DNA of 64,000 bases from Rutstroemia sp. NJR-2017a BVV2 (lineage: Eukaryota > Ascomycota > Leotiomycetes > Helotiales > Rutstroemiaceae), in the NCBI GenBank assembly GCA_002946415.1, contig NJPS01000034.1, forward strand, positions 806,001-870,000. Reading direction: 5' to 3'. Numbering within the stretch: position 1 is the first letter of the stretch; each line of letters begins with the position of its first letter. Position numbers and translations under genes: made by a program. Shown in pieces: positions 44,045 to 56,200 of the stretch. The notes under the pieces were generated by a model. The model did not search any database. It was given only the letters and a program-made list of their open reading frames with translations, and was not told where the DNA came from.

Positions 44045-45601
44045 ATGAATAGATCCTCAAGTTCTCCCAGCATTGCATTTCCACTGCCAGGCTCACCTGG
44101 CTCGTCCTGGGCCATGTATCGTGCAAGGTTCAAAGCTATCTTCCATGGCGCAGATACCTCAGTCTTGATCGCGTTCTGGCTATTTGGTATGATATCGTTG
44201 CTCTTGTTGCGACTATGTTAACCTCTGTCTAGGTCTTATCAATAATGTCTTATATGTGATTATCTTGTCTGCGGCGTTGGATCTAGTCGGTAAGTGCCCA
44301 GAAGTCTGTACGCTGGACTTCTGCACATTGATTTCCACATCTGCGGAGTAACTGTAGGCTAATCTCCTCTCCTCCTAGGCCCCGATGTACCCAAATCCGT
44401 CGTCCTTCTCGCAGATGTCCTACCTTCCTTCTTTACGAAGCTTGTCGCACCTTACTTCATTCACAAGATTCCGTACTGGGTGCGCATAATCGTCTTCTGC
44501 GCCTTGTCGTCCGGCGGAATGCTTCTAATCGCAGTTACTCCCAGCGAGAAATCGGTATCGACGAAACTATTCGGTGTCATACTTGCGAGCCTAAGTAGTG
44601 GTGGAGGGGAACTTAGTTTCTTGGGCCTGACGCATTACTATGGGCATTTCAGTCTTGCGGCGTGGGGTTCCGGAACAGGAGGAGCTGGGTTGGCGGGCGC
44701 TGGCTTATATGTGCTTTTGACGACGATCATTGGATTGTCTGTTAAAACTAGTCTTTTGGCCTCGGCGTTCTTGCCCTGCATTATGCTTCTTTCATTTTTT
44801 GTTATCCTACCTCGCGGGCCGCTTCGGAGGGCCAGTCGCCAGAAAGATTACCATTCCATCCCGACAACAGAGCCGATCAATGAACCCCTCACCAACGCAG
44901 ACGTATCCGATCTTCCCCCCACCTCCGCAGCATCCTCCCTCCTCGCGCCCGGCCCCTCTGTTGTTTCTGAGGCATACACCTCCCACTCCCCTCTCCGTCC
45001 CTCCAGCCCCAGCCCCAACCTCACCCTCCACTCCAAACCCAGCTTCGCGCAAAACCTCCACCGCGCCCGCTCCCTCTTCTTCCCCTACATGCTCCCCCTC
45101 CTCCTCGTCTACATCGCCGAATACACCATCAATCAAGGCGTATCCCCCACGCTCCTCTTCGAAACCCCCTCCCCCGGCAACCCCTTCACCACCTACCGCT
45201 CCTTCTACCCCGTCTACGGCTTCATCTACCAAACCGGCGTCTTCATCTCGCGCTCCTCGACGCCCTTCCTACGCATCCACAACCTGTACCTCCCCTCATT
45301 TCTACAGATTGCGAATCTGTTCCTGCTGATCTCGCAAGCACTGTGGTTCTGGATCCCGAATGTGTGGTTCGTATTTGCGATCGTGTTCTGGGAGGGCCTG
45401 CTGGGCGGCGCGGTTTATGTAAATACATTTGCGGAGATTATGGAGAGCGTGGACGAGAAGGATAGGGAGTTTAGTTTGGGGGCCACGAGTGTGAGTGATA
45501 GTGGGGGGATTTGTGTTGCGGGGTTTATTGGGATGGGGTTGGAGGTGGCGTTGTGTGGGTGGCAGGTTAGAAGGGGGAGGGAGTGGTGTAGGATGAAGTA
45601 G
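44045..45601 (+). CDS. BTN1: Battenin/CLN3 family vacuolar membrane protein
   Basis: Exons 44045-44186, 44233-44289 and 44379-45601 give 473 residues. Seen: [24 protein letters not shown] (first membrane segment), [23 protein letters not shown], the [17 protein letters not shown] signature, [15 protein letters not shown], a long Ser/Pro-rich cytosolic loop, then [54 protein letters not shown] and a terminal membrane segment. About eleven hydrophobic stretches fit the multi-pass family. Btn1 sits in the vacuolar/endosomal membrane and affects vacuolar pH and basic amino-acid handling; human CLN3 is the Batten disease protein. The loop region shows a strong C-rich codon bias. Confidence 0.94.
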
Positions 45602-46297
45602 TTTGGTGTAGGAGAGTGCCGTGTCTTGTTTGTGTGGTGTTTTGCATGCTTTTTTATGGGAGCATGGAGTTGGTTTGATTTTTGTAGGTTTTATTTACTT
45701 GATTTGGCCACATGTAAATATGATGAGATTGCAGATACCTTTTAAGCATATGTAGATGAATATCATTATTTCTTCTGCTTCGTATGTAGCTGGGATACAT
45801 ATGGTGCTTAGAATCCATTCATGGTGATCAATTAGACCACGTCATAAATCATAATATCAACCGACCTTCGTGAAAATATTGATCTAAAAGCCCGAAAACG
45901 TTCATCCATGTTGTATTGCTGCGTCTTAACCTTCTCCGACTGTCCACAATCTGTCCCGCGGTCTATCCCTGACGGAGACAAACAGATTGATGAAATTAAA
46001 TCGACTGGATGGGATATTTCTTTGCCATGTATGCCATTTTGATCGAAAAGTCTGGTATTCTGGGGTGTTGCGGATCTCTTGAATTTGCATTCTCGAATCG
46101 AAGTTGATCAAAATGGTGGCTCTTTTCTTTCCTTTGTCCCCATGGAGAATCAAGTCGATTATACAGAGCCCATCAGCGAGACATAGTAGAAGCCATTCTC
46201 AAAGTTCGTCAAGTGTTTGGTGTTGGAAGTAATTGGTGGTAAGGGCACGTGTAGAAGGAGTTGAGCAAGGTCCTACCATTTCGGTACACTTCGTCAT
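45602..46297. other. Intergenic, converging genes
   Basis: AT-rich; no gene is recognised. Confidence 0.5.
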
Positions 46298-46942
46298 TCA
46301 TGACGACGTATCAGCCAACTCAAAAATCTCCTCTTCCTTTTCCGAGATCCCTTCCTTCTCCTTCTCTTTTCCCTTCCCCTTTCCTACACTTCCACCTCCC
46401 GCCCCTTCGTCCTTCACCCCCGCACTCCCTTCTTCTACATCCCCCTCATCCTCCTTCTTCTTCTCCACCTCAGCAGGTAGTTCAGACTTCCTCCTCACAT
46501 CAGCATTGCCCTGTCCGTACACACCACCGCTTCCCTCAGAGCCATGCAACTCTGCTTTCCCGTGCAATTGTTCGCTATCAGAGTCCGCGCTTATGGGGGG
46601 TGGAGCAGCGGTTCCGGGTTTTGTGGTGATGGCTTTTCGGGCGCGACGACGGCGTAGCCAGAGGAGGAATGAGAATAGTGAGAGGAAGATGGCTCCAGCG
46701 GAGACGCCGACGCCGATTCCGGCTTTGGCACCGGTTGATAGTGAGGGTGATGAAGAGGTAGTGGTATTGTTTGATGGTGTTTGAGAAGGGAAATCGGAGG
46801 TGGTTGAGGTGGAAGTGCTGGATGATGTAGGGGTTGAGGGTAAGGTTGTCGTAACTGTGATGACTGGTGTTGTGTAGGTTAAGAAATCCGAGGGTTGACT
46901 TCCGAATTGACGTTTTAGCTCAGCACGATGTGCGATGTCCAT
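46298..46942 (-). CDS. Single-pass membrane protein with Ser/Thr-rich ectodomain
   Basis: An intronless 214-residue frame. Seen: a short N-terminus, a Ser/Thr/Pro-rich stretch (about 25-75), one membrane segment GIGVGVSAGAIFLSLFSFLLW followed by RRRRARK, and a long charged cytoplasmic tail with lysine/glutamate runs. The layout recalls Wsc/Mid2-type cell-wall stress sensors and other fungal mid2-like proteins, but there is no signal peptide and no WSC or cysteine-rich domain. A missing 5' exon with a signal sequence is possible. Function not assigned. Confidence 0.65.
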   Translation of the reverse strand: MDIAHRAELKRQFGSQPSDFLTYTTPVITVTTTLPSTPTSSSTSTSTTSDFPSQTPSNNTTTSSSPSLSTGAKAGIGVGVSAGAIFLSLFSFLLWLRRRRARKAITTKPGTAAPPPISADSDSEQLHGKAELHGSEGSGGVYGQGNADVRRKSELPAEVEKKKEDEGDVEEGSAGVKDEGAGGGSVGKGKGKEKEKEGISEKEEEIFELADTSS

Positions 46943-48286
46943 GGTATGATGTGAGAACTTGGAGTGGATTCTGAAAAGTGGATATATGAGAGATGAGTGA
47001 GGTAAGACTCGACTATGGTCGAGATGTTGGTATGTCTAGATTTCTGGAGATTCGTATCCCTCGCACATTCGGAGGTGTAACAAGTAGCAGGCTCAGTCCG
47101 ATTTGTATGTCAGAATGTGTACGTGTGGTGGCGCAGGTGATGGATGATTCTTGTGCACCTCAATACCGTGACGCAGGTCAAATGACGATATAAAGAAGAA
47201 AATCACTGATGCTAGCGGGGCTTTCAATATCATCAGAACTGAGACTTCTCAGGATAACAATTGTCGTCGCCCAGGGTAAAAGTAAGAGAAAGCTGCAAAA
47301 GGCTGAGAGAAATAGTGATATAATACAAGCCATCCAGCCAATTGGAAGACATCCAGGAAGTGGCGGCACGGCAAGCCAAGAAAGTTATCATGGTGCATCT
47401 CGTGCATTGATGGGGTTCGACCTTCGGAGTCCCCCACCTAGCGGCCTAGCTCTGTGGTGTGGGTTTACTACTTGGTATGACTACATCCGCGAGGCTGGGT
47501 ATTGGATGTTATCCTTGGCCTAACTAGGCTCCTTTATTAGGTTTGTATGAAGAGATTGAGTTTGTATGAATAGATCGGGCTCGACTGTTCATAGTTTGTG
47601 TCGGTACTGTTCGAGTCCTCCGACTAGAAAAAGGAGAGGACTTGAAGAGGACAAGTGGAGGAACTTGAAGAGGACGAATGGAGGATCTTGAAGAGGACGA
47701 ATGGAGGACCTTGTCCATGATATGCGGCTTGGATAAAATCATGATCGTCAAAGGGATTGTGGCGATCTTACCTGCTCCCTCACGGTAAGCGGAGTTCACA
47801 TGGAGGTTGTGGAGGATCTACAAACGCGTAAGCTTGAAGTCTCCCGTCCCCCCCTCACGCACCTAGTCGATGGCAGTCAATGCAACAAGCGGAGTATTAG
47901 TAAGCCCATCTCGCCCAATATGTGCTAGCTCCAGCCATTCCGTGCACGGCCCTTCTCGTACAACCCCACCGAGCGCACCTCAGCTCGTCTCTGCTGATCT
48001 TACTCCGTACAGCTTCCGAAGCTGTCGAGCTGTAAATAGCATCATGATTGCCTAAAGCCATGTACCAGATTTATCATCGACTATTCTCTCAGTTGTATCT
48101 CATAAATGCACAGAGAACACTCTTGCGAATGCTAAGTACTTGAGGTCAACTGTCTCAAAGGTCGTCATTCCTCTCATCAGCACCATTCATTCAGAAAGGA
48201 CGCTGAACAGCTGCAGTATCCGGCCCAACCTTTTGGTCACTGCGCAATAACCACTTCTACCCTTTTTGCTATTCAGAATTATTATC
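46943..48286. other. Intergenic 1.3 kb with minisatellite
   Basis: It contains a 23-bp minisatellite (47637-47713). The open frames 47209-47523 and 47870-48055 match no family. Confidence 0.45.
47637..47713 (+). repeat. 23-bp minisatellite, three and a half copies
   Basis: Units of AGGA-CTTGAAGAGGACAAGTGG type at 47637-47658, 47659-47681 and 47682-47704, then a partial copy to 47713. Copies differ at two or three positions. Confidence 0.88.
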
Positions 48287-49833
48287 ATGCACTGGCTACA
48301 TAAAGCTTGTCTTCTGGCGATCGTTCCATCCATCGTCGCGCAACTTCAAGACCCTCTTGTGGACGCGCCGAACCAGACTCCAATTGATCTTAGCTGGTAC
48401 CCACCAAAATCTACCGCTATCAATGACCTTGATCAGGTGATGAACGAGGAGGGCGTGTATGGCTTCATATATAATTGTTCCCAGACAACTAACAGTGCAG
48501 AGTATGGGACTTACAATTGGTGTAATATGCCGCATGTCAGGAGTCAGGAGTATGTCACGCCGCCTGAAGAGTACAAGTTGAGATATGTGGAAGTGGTAAG
48601 TCTGCTGAATTCTTTCCAGTTAGCTTGTGCTGATGTTGCGATAGATTCATAGACATCATAAACGTACCCCATATGCCGCAAACTCGTTTCCTGTCGAATC
48701 GTACAACTGGGACTGCGACGATGCGGCGCTTTACCATTATGGACAAGGTGAAAGTGGACAGGAAGCTGCAAAGACATACTGGAAAAGGTATACTTCGGAG
48801 GTAAACCCGTTTGTGCCGAGAGGGTTCTCGGGAAGCTGCCAGTTTCCGCAGATTACTGCGGGCGGACTACGAGATTCGTGGCAACATGGCAGGGATTTGT
48901 GGGACGTTTATGGCGATTTCATTGGACGCAAGGGTAATACTGAGTTCAGGGTCACGCAGAATGTCATCACAAGTGAGGTTGCGGGAATGGTAGTGAAAGG
49001 AATGTTTCGAGATGACAGCAGCTTCCCCTTGCTCGTACAGGTAACACTTACACATCTATCATTCTTGCCATCCTTCGCATTCTGAACCTATCTAGGAAAG
49101 CTCAGTCGATTCGCTGGAACCTGCATATTCCTGTCCGCAGGCTTCTTCCGTTTTCAACGATATTCGGTCTAGCAATGTTTGGAGATCTCATCTGATGGCA
49201 GCCGGACCTCTCCTTGTTGCTCTAGATTCAATCTCGGGCGTATCACCATATGACATTGGCTTTCATGTTTCAATGGATCATTACTATGATAACCTGTCCG
49301 CACGTCAAGCTCACGGTTTTCCGCTGCCATGTAGATTGGTGAATGGAGTCAATACGTCCGATTGTGTCACCCAACCCATGGCAGATGCCACATACCGACT
49401 TGGACACTGGGAATACTCATACATTTATCGCGATGACCCCAGAAGTCTCGATGCCAGCATCGCGAGTTTCGGAGTCTGGGTCGCAGAGTTAAGCCAACAC
49501 ATCCAAGATGCTATGACCGGTGTCGGAAAAGTGAAGTATCGACACAATGTAGCTCATGATGACTCTCTAGCTCGACTGCTCTCAATACTCCAGGTTGAGA
49601 CAATGGTATGGCCGGGCATGGGCTCAGAGATTGTCTTTGAAGTCTATGAAAAAGAGAAGGATGACGCTGAGAGCGAATGGTTTATGAGGATACTATGGAT
49701 GGGAAAAGTACTAAGAAGTTCTAGCCCTACCCTTGACGTTGTGGATATGATCGAAGTCAAGAGGGTACTCGAGTATTTCGAAGGTTTAGTGGGCTATAGA
49801 GCGGCCCTTATCAAAGAGAAGTGCGGCTTGTGA
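48287..49833 (+). CDS. Secreted histidine acid phosphatase family protein (clade 2)
   Basis: Exons 48287-48595, 48645-49040 and 49096-49833 give 480 residues. Seen: a signal peptide (MHWLHKACLLAIVPSIVAQ), the catalytic R-H-x-x-R motif as VIHRHHKRTPYAANSFP (Arg106-His107-x-x-Arg110), and the late acid motif VAHDDSLARLLSIL where His-Asp supplies the proton donor, followed by VWPGMGSEIVFEVYE. Cysteine pairs and N-x-S/T sites support secretion. These enzymes hydrolyse phosphomonoesters at acid pH; whether this is a phytase is not decidable. The first intron falls exactly before the catalytic motif. Confidence 0.9.
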
Positions 49834-50221
49834 ATTTTTTGATAGCTAAATTTCTTTTTACCAGTTTTGCCGACACCTTAATATATGTTTTAGAACACAT
49901 TCGACGTTCCCGGTGCATGTTGGTCTGCTACCCGGTCCCCTTAGCTAGGTTCAGGTTTCCGGACGAAGTCATTCTTCGGTCCAGAATATCTTTATAGCCT
50001 GGAGGTTTTCCAAGCAATCCCACTTCGAGATTTCTGTTCAGCTTGGAATTTCTTCTGCTTGAAATAAATATCTGATCATGTCGCCCGCCTTACGAATCTA
50101 TTTTCTCCTTCTACTTTTGCATGCTTACCGAACAATACCAAAGAACATCGCTATTCTGAAATCTAACATTCCCATAACTGTCTCGATACTATTTAATTCA
50201 ACCGCCTAAAACGAAACAGAA
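49834..50221. other. Short intergenic
   Basis: The phosphatase 3' flank and upstream of the small membrane gene. Nothing is recognised. Confidence 0.5.
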
Positions 50222-50985
50222 ATGTATATCCCAACCACAACCCCAACCCCAACCCCATCACCGCTGCCCATACCTGTTTCATTGGAATGGATTTCGCCTC
50301 TTCCAGCTCCTGTACCCATGATTCATCAACCTCCTGTTGGGACGCACGTTTTCGAAAAAGCGGCGAGTCAAACCATACCGAATGATCAATCACCATCAGA
50401 TACGGGCGTTCTAAGTTATGATGTGCATGGAGAAGGCGCGGTAAGTTTTTCTCGTCCCTTATTCATTGTTTTTATTTCCTCAATTTAGGATTAGAGATAT
50501 GAGAAGGATAAGAAATGAAAGGAAACTTACTGATATTTCTACTACAGAGCATCCCCATCTTCATCACCCCTACCGCTACCTATAACCTCCAATCTGCGCC
50601 CGAATCTACTCCTTCTATCGATACTGCAACTGGCCAATCGATCTCCCCATATAACCCATTCGCCCCGATTCAAGAATTATCAAAATGGGAGATGCAAATC
50701 CAAATCCCACTCGTCTTCATCCCGCTCCTGATCGTCGTCTGCTGGATCGTCGCGAAATTTACGCTGCTTCTCGTTGGAGCTCGTAGGAACAAAAGAAGAA
50801 ATAAGAAAGCCAAGTGCTGGGATGAAGAGAAGGATGGACACATTAAAGAAGAGCTCCATCCGTTGTTTCGGCTGTCGTCTGATTTGTCGGGTGTGCAGAG
50901 TAGTGCGATCATGATACAGATGGAAAAGGGGGATGGAGGGAGAGGGGATGCAAATGATGAGTTTGATGAAAAGAAAGGGAAATAG
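50222..50985 (+). CDS. Small single-pass membrane protein, Thr/Pro-rich
   Basis: Exons 50222-50440 and 50548-50985 (donor GTAAGT, branch-like TTACTGAT, acceptor ACAG) give 218 residues. Seen: an N-terminal TPTPTP run, a Ser/Thr/Pro ectodomain-like region, one membrane segment IPLVFIPLLIVVCWIVAKFTLLLV near residue 135, then RRNKRRNKKAK and an acidic tail. No family is recognised. Unspliced, the second exon could start at an ATG at 50515 with a signal-like MKGNLLIFLLQSIPIF. An antisense frame in exon 1 also looks protein-like (50193-50396, minus). The model is tentative. Confidence 0.5.
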
Positions 50986-51495
50986 GCGGATGGTTCGTCT
51001 GCATTTGTGTATTTTGGTGCTCGACTTCAATCGAACAGGAAAAATATGTGGGGCAGGAATATGTCATAGATGCCTATGCTGATCTTATATGCGGGATGTT
51101 ATATACACATCCTTAGACGATGGAAACAACACAGTATCTAGATTGCAATAGTTCAAAATCGAGGCACGTTTTATTTAGGAACTGGAATACATCGGCTAAA
51201 TACGGGGCTCATGTGGAGAAGTAGGTTTCTGTTCCTATCACGATAGGATTTCTAATCCAACTTACTCAATTTGTGACAGCCGCCAATAACCGTCAGTTAC
51301 TAGTAATTTACCCACCATTGACCCGTTATCGGAGGCTCTAGTATCAATTCGTGCTGCAGCGTGTGGAGACCTACAACTCTATATACAAAAGACCAAAGCC
51401 AGAATTGCAAAATGAGCGTTTCTCTTGTTCTTCGTGATACTCTGGTGAGGTTGCAAATTCACAGGGCGTACTGTACATGAAATACTTCGTCCTCA
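50986..51495. other. Intergenic before the MFS gene
   Basis: Nothing is recognised beyond a TATATA near 51371. Confidence 0.5.
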
Positions 51496-53025
51496 ATGAT
51501 GTCAGAAGTCAAATCACAGTCACAACCACAAGCTCACCCTTCATCGGAAGTCGAGCTTCTGCCATGGCCTACAAGTCATCAGAATGCGCCTGCAGCGGAA
51601 ACGGCAAGCAGTGCGGTTCCAATTGAGGAAATCGATCACAATACCAATAACAGATTGTCAGATATCGACGTCGAAGATCGCGTGATCCAACAGCTCCTCC
51701 CTGCTGATGGAGGATCCGCTGCATGGCGTGTCTTGATCTCAGCGTTTGTTTTCGAAGCGCTACTTTGGGGTGCGTATTCCTTTCCCCCCTTATGCTCGTT
51801 TAGAAATCTTTCTCTCCATAGCCAAATACCCCAAGGAAAGCCCAGCTAAGAACTCCCAGGCTTCCCCATCTCCTTCGGTGTCTTCCAAGCCTACTACACC
51901 AGCCTCCCGCAATTCTCCACCTCCTCATCCCAACTCGCCCTCATCGGCACCATCGCCCAAGGACTCTCCTACCTCGGCTCCCCCTTCTCCGCCTACCTCA
52001 CCAAACGCTTCCCCAAATACCAACTCCCGCAGCTCTGGCTCGGCTGGCTCACATGCATCGTCTCCCTCATCATCGCGAGTTTCCAATCCACCGTCCAGGG
52101 ACTCATCTGGACCCAGGGCGTCATGTACGGCCTCGGATTCGTCCTCCTCATGTACCCCATCATCGGCATGATCAACGAATGGTGGGTCCTCCGCAAGGGA
52201 ATGGCCTTCGGCGTCATCAGTGCCGCGAGTGGGGTAAGCGGCGCGGCGCTACCCCTTGGTATTGAGTGGTTGCTGGCCCGCTACGGGTATCGCACTGCGT
52301 TGCGTGTCATCGCTGTTGGGATTGCTATCTGCACTGCGCCCTTGCTTCCGCTTCTTAAAGGCAGACTGCCAGCCGCGGAACGCAGCCAAACTGCCCGCAC
52401 AGATTGGACGTTCCTTCGCGTGCCACTGTTTTGGATCTACGCGGTCAGCACCCTGCTTTATGGTCTAGGATTTTTCTACCCCGGCGTGTATCTCCCCTCC
52501 TTTGCCACAGGCGTCGGAGCCAGCAGCACGGAAGGCGCGGCTGTCTTGGCCGTTATGAGCGTCGCGCAAGTAGCTGGTCAGTTCGCCTGCGGATGGGCAT
52601 CTGATCACAGCAAGCGATTCAGTGTAAGCGTCGCATGTGTAGTCTGTCTGCTGATGGCGACGCTGTCGTCGTTTCTGCTATGGGGTATGGCGAAGAGTCT
52701 CGGCTTGCTGATGGTGTTTGGGGTGGTGTATGGGTTTTTCGGGTGCGGGTATAGTACGATGCGGGTGGCGATGGGGAGGCAGGTGAGTAGGGATGCGTCG
52801 AGCACGGTGGCGACGTATTCGATTTTGGTGTTTGTGCAGGGGATTGGGAATGTGTTGGTGGGGCCGATTAGTGATGGGCTTTTGGGGGGAGGGGTGAGAA
52901 GGGATGGGTATGGGATTGGGAGGTATAGGGATTTGGTGGTTTGGACGGGGGGGTGTATGGCGGTTAGTGCGGGGGTGATTGGGTTGTGGTGGGTGAGGCC
53001 TAGTAGGTTTAAGGGGTTGTGCTAA
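51496..53025 (+). CDS. MFS transporter of the monocarboxylate-porter-like family
   Basis: Exons 51496-51769 and 51860-53025 give 479 residues. Seen: a hydrophilic N-terminus of about 80 residues, then about twelve membrane segments, beginning AAWRVLISAFVFEALLWGFPISFGVFQAYY (first helix, interrupted by the intron), LALIGTIAQGLSYLGSPFSAYL, MYGLGFVLLMYPIIGMINEWW, GMAFGVISAASGVSGAALPL, YAVSTLLYGLGFFYPGVYLPSFA and QVAGQFACGWASDH in the second half. This is the Mch-type branch common in fungi; the cargo is usually unknown and transport of monocarboxylates is often not shown. It resides in plasma or vacuolar membrane. The 3' third is G-rich in codon use, unlike its 5' half. Confidence 0.9.
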
Positions 53026-53234
53026 AGATGTGGGGGTTGAAGACGGGCATACAGTTATTTTTTTTTATAAGTCGTCTCCCGGAGAATGATATTTAGATCG
53101 GCACGGAAAGGAGATGAAAAGAGGCTACTAATGCGGCATCCCAGACTGTGAGGAGGGGATGAAATCTAATCTCAGATACCGACTTGATTATTGATATTCT
53201 GAATCGATAATCCAAGAACTGTTACTATTATCTC

Positions 53235-56200
53235 CTAAATTATAGATATCGACTTACGAACCCATTCATCTGTTGGATGATGAATGGAAGGTCCAACAAA
53301 TATTCCAACTCTACTTGTCTTCACCAAATCAATTTGTGCCTCTATCTCCTCAACAAGAAGGCCGATGTAGCGCGAGCCTTTATCCGTTATATCCAGGCAA
53401 TGCCGAGCGATAACGACACAAAAGTATTTCTTCGAGCCTCCTAGAAACAATTTCTCATCCTCCACGAGATCGAAGAAGCACTCGAGATGGCCGAGAGGGA
53501 CTCCGGAAGAGATCTGGAATGTCATCGCGGATAAATAGAAGTAGTAGTCAATTTCGCGGTAGTCAGCTTCGCCGAATTGATGGATTTGTGAAACACTTCC
53601 AATGTCACCAAACCCTGGTGCGTCTCGGATGGAGAGAGGAGAAATGGCCCTTGCAAAGCTGTAGGATATAGGACCAAGAAGCGAGACACAACTCCACGAG
53701 GGAGCAATCTGCTCTCCCGGACGCGTTAGAGACGATTTAGTTCGAGCTCTCCATAAAAGGCCTCGAGGCAAGTCTTCACGCCAGATGCCAGCTACATAGA
53801 GGAAGTGAAGCCTGTACTCAACATGTTGGGCAATGCTAGCTATAGCATTCAAGACATCAAGTAGATAAGTCAGCCTAGTCTGGGAGAACAGCTCAATAAG
53901 GCTGTACCAAGGCATGAGGTAGTTCCGTTGCGCGACGTCAAATTCGGGTGTATCGGTTGCATGTATGCCAAGCCGAAGTACTGGTTGTTGCGTTGCAAGA
54001 CTCCCTTCTGATCGAAGGCACGTGTTGCAATTCCAGAAAACCTGATCGTGATGGAAGAATATAATTCTTGTTGAGAAGACTATCTCCTGAATCCTCCATG
54101 CTCTTAACGAAATACTTTCTGGCAGGTTTTCCTCCAGAGTTTTCAATGGCATGCGTATCTGGATGCAATCCGAACCTGAGCTCTCCTGACGAGCTGGACT
54201 AATAATATTCAGGGACAGAAGTATATCGTCATCGTATCGTGCGCCAAAAAGCCCAACTAAGGGATCGGGAGATACGGCAGAAAAAGTATAAATTGCGCCT
54301 GCACAATATTCAGGTAACTTTGCTACTTCTCTGCTCCGATCCTCGAAGTCATCCTGAATGAAACAAAGTGCGTCAATGTAAAGGTAGCGTATACCTAATC
54401 TTCGAGCTAGATGGACAGCATCCAGAAACAGTCGGGGCAAAATATCAAGAGAGATGCCTTGCATGAATGATTGGAGATTTGCGCGTGTCGTATGAATAAG
54501 GTTCTTTCTGCCCCAATTATACGAGAGAAAGACATAATAGCCCTCTTGATTCCCGGAAGTATGCTCCAGACGGGGTTGGGTCCCAGCTTGGCCTACATTG
54601 ATAATTCGGGTTGGGAGGAAAGCACTGGTGGTAACGCATTGAGAGTGTTGCGCACTGCACTCGGCAATCCATCCTTGTAGCAGAGAGAAACAGTTCTCCA
54701 TATACGGCGATTTCGCCCTGGGTCGACCGCTCAGAATATTCACTCCCTCGTCGTCTCCGACTGCTTTCTGGTTCACTGTATAACGTTAATATTTCTCTTC
54801 AATAAATTATTTGCGGGTTATACATACTGGTGCTGAGAAGTTCGAAGCTAGTGACGGTTTCTGATCCCATTCTCACTACTAATAGGTCCCGTGGATTGCC
54901 ATCTCTGCGATATTTAGACAGGAGAATCTTAACAGTGAGATCTGTCGCGGGCTGTTTTGTCGGCATGTCCCCAGAGTCTGCCAGTATTGACGTTGATATC
55001 ACTTTACACAGCTTGCAGCCTTGAGCTGCAGACTGTTGAAGTGCAGTGTAAGAGGTGTGATGTCCATGAAACATGGACTGAGCAGCGGTGCTCAACCAGA
55101 ACGAAAAGTTCGCACATTCGCTACAAAGTCCCGCAGTTTCAATATCAAGCACACATTCCGGGATAACCATTGAGGCACTATTTTCCGTATCCAGAGCAAT
55201 AAGTAATGAACTCGTTATCGGTGAAGGCAACCCAATCAAGAATTCCGGGTCCATGGGTGTTTGGCCATCATTGTTCTGCGTACTCACCTTGGCACCATTG
55301 CGCAAAAGTAGAGCAGCCAGGTCTCCAAAGGCAGCTTTGGTTGCGAAGTGCAATGGTGAGTTACCCTCTTCGTTCTGCGGATTCATAGCACATCCCGCTT
55401 GGATCAGCATCAAAGCAATATTTGCTTGATTGGTGAGTGCAGCATAGTGTAGAGGCGAATTCCCGAAGTTATCTTCATAGTCGATATCTAGACTGGCAGA
55501 TATGAAAGCACGAATAGCTTCCATGCAGCCATGGAGGGCCGCAATGTGGATCGGTGCTTGACCCGCAGAATTCCGTTCCATGGGCGACGCTTCCTCCCGT
55601 AGCAACTGATGTACTATGCCATAATCTGGTGTAAATACTGCGAGGTGTAAGGGTGTGTTGCCATTGTTGTTTTTCATTTGAATCGCTGCTCCTCCTAAAA
55701 GGAGCAGCCGGACAGCTTGTGAATTTTTATATTGCACTGCCTCATGAAGAGGCGTGTTCCCTAGCTCATCTTGTTGGTCCATGGAAAAGTTACTAGCAAT
55801 TAGATATTCTACCTCTTCATTCTGGCCACGTTCTATGGCGTCGTGGAATGGGGTCCAGGTCGATACATCAGATGAATCTCGTGGCAAGCTCCCGTGTATC
55901 GATTCTAGAAGATTTCGTAGCTCTTCTGGTGGGTCTTCGGGTTTTGATGCTGCACGACTGTGTGATGACCAGTAGAATGACGAGTAGGCTGTGAGCGCAT
56001 TAACATCAAGTGAGTCAGAACTGTCAGTTCTCGCTCTATGATCGTCTGGTAAATGATCATATACCGTGCCAGGAGATCGTAACACGTGGAGACAGGTCAA
56101 CGCCGCCGTGAGATTTGCATTCGAGAATTCGAAGACGAGGTGGCCGTTGACCGTTCGTTTCTCAAGATATGGACGAATGGTCAAGTGAGCAAGTCTGACC

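Noticed and set aside
44730..45329. 199-residue Pro/Ser-rich frame inside BTN1
   Set aside because: An out-of-frame shadow of the C-rich loop region of BTN1.
54776..54828. Boundary between two separate genes (ankyrin and HET)
   Set aside because: The HET module already begins in the upstream exon (GLCSECANFSFW, QGCKLC) and a GT-AG intron keeps the frame; the apparent start at 54776 is a GTG split by the splice site.
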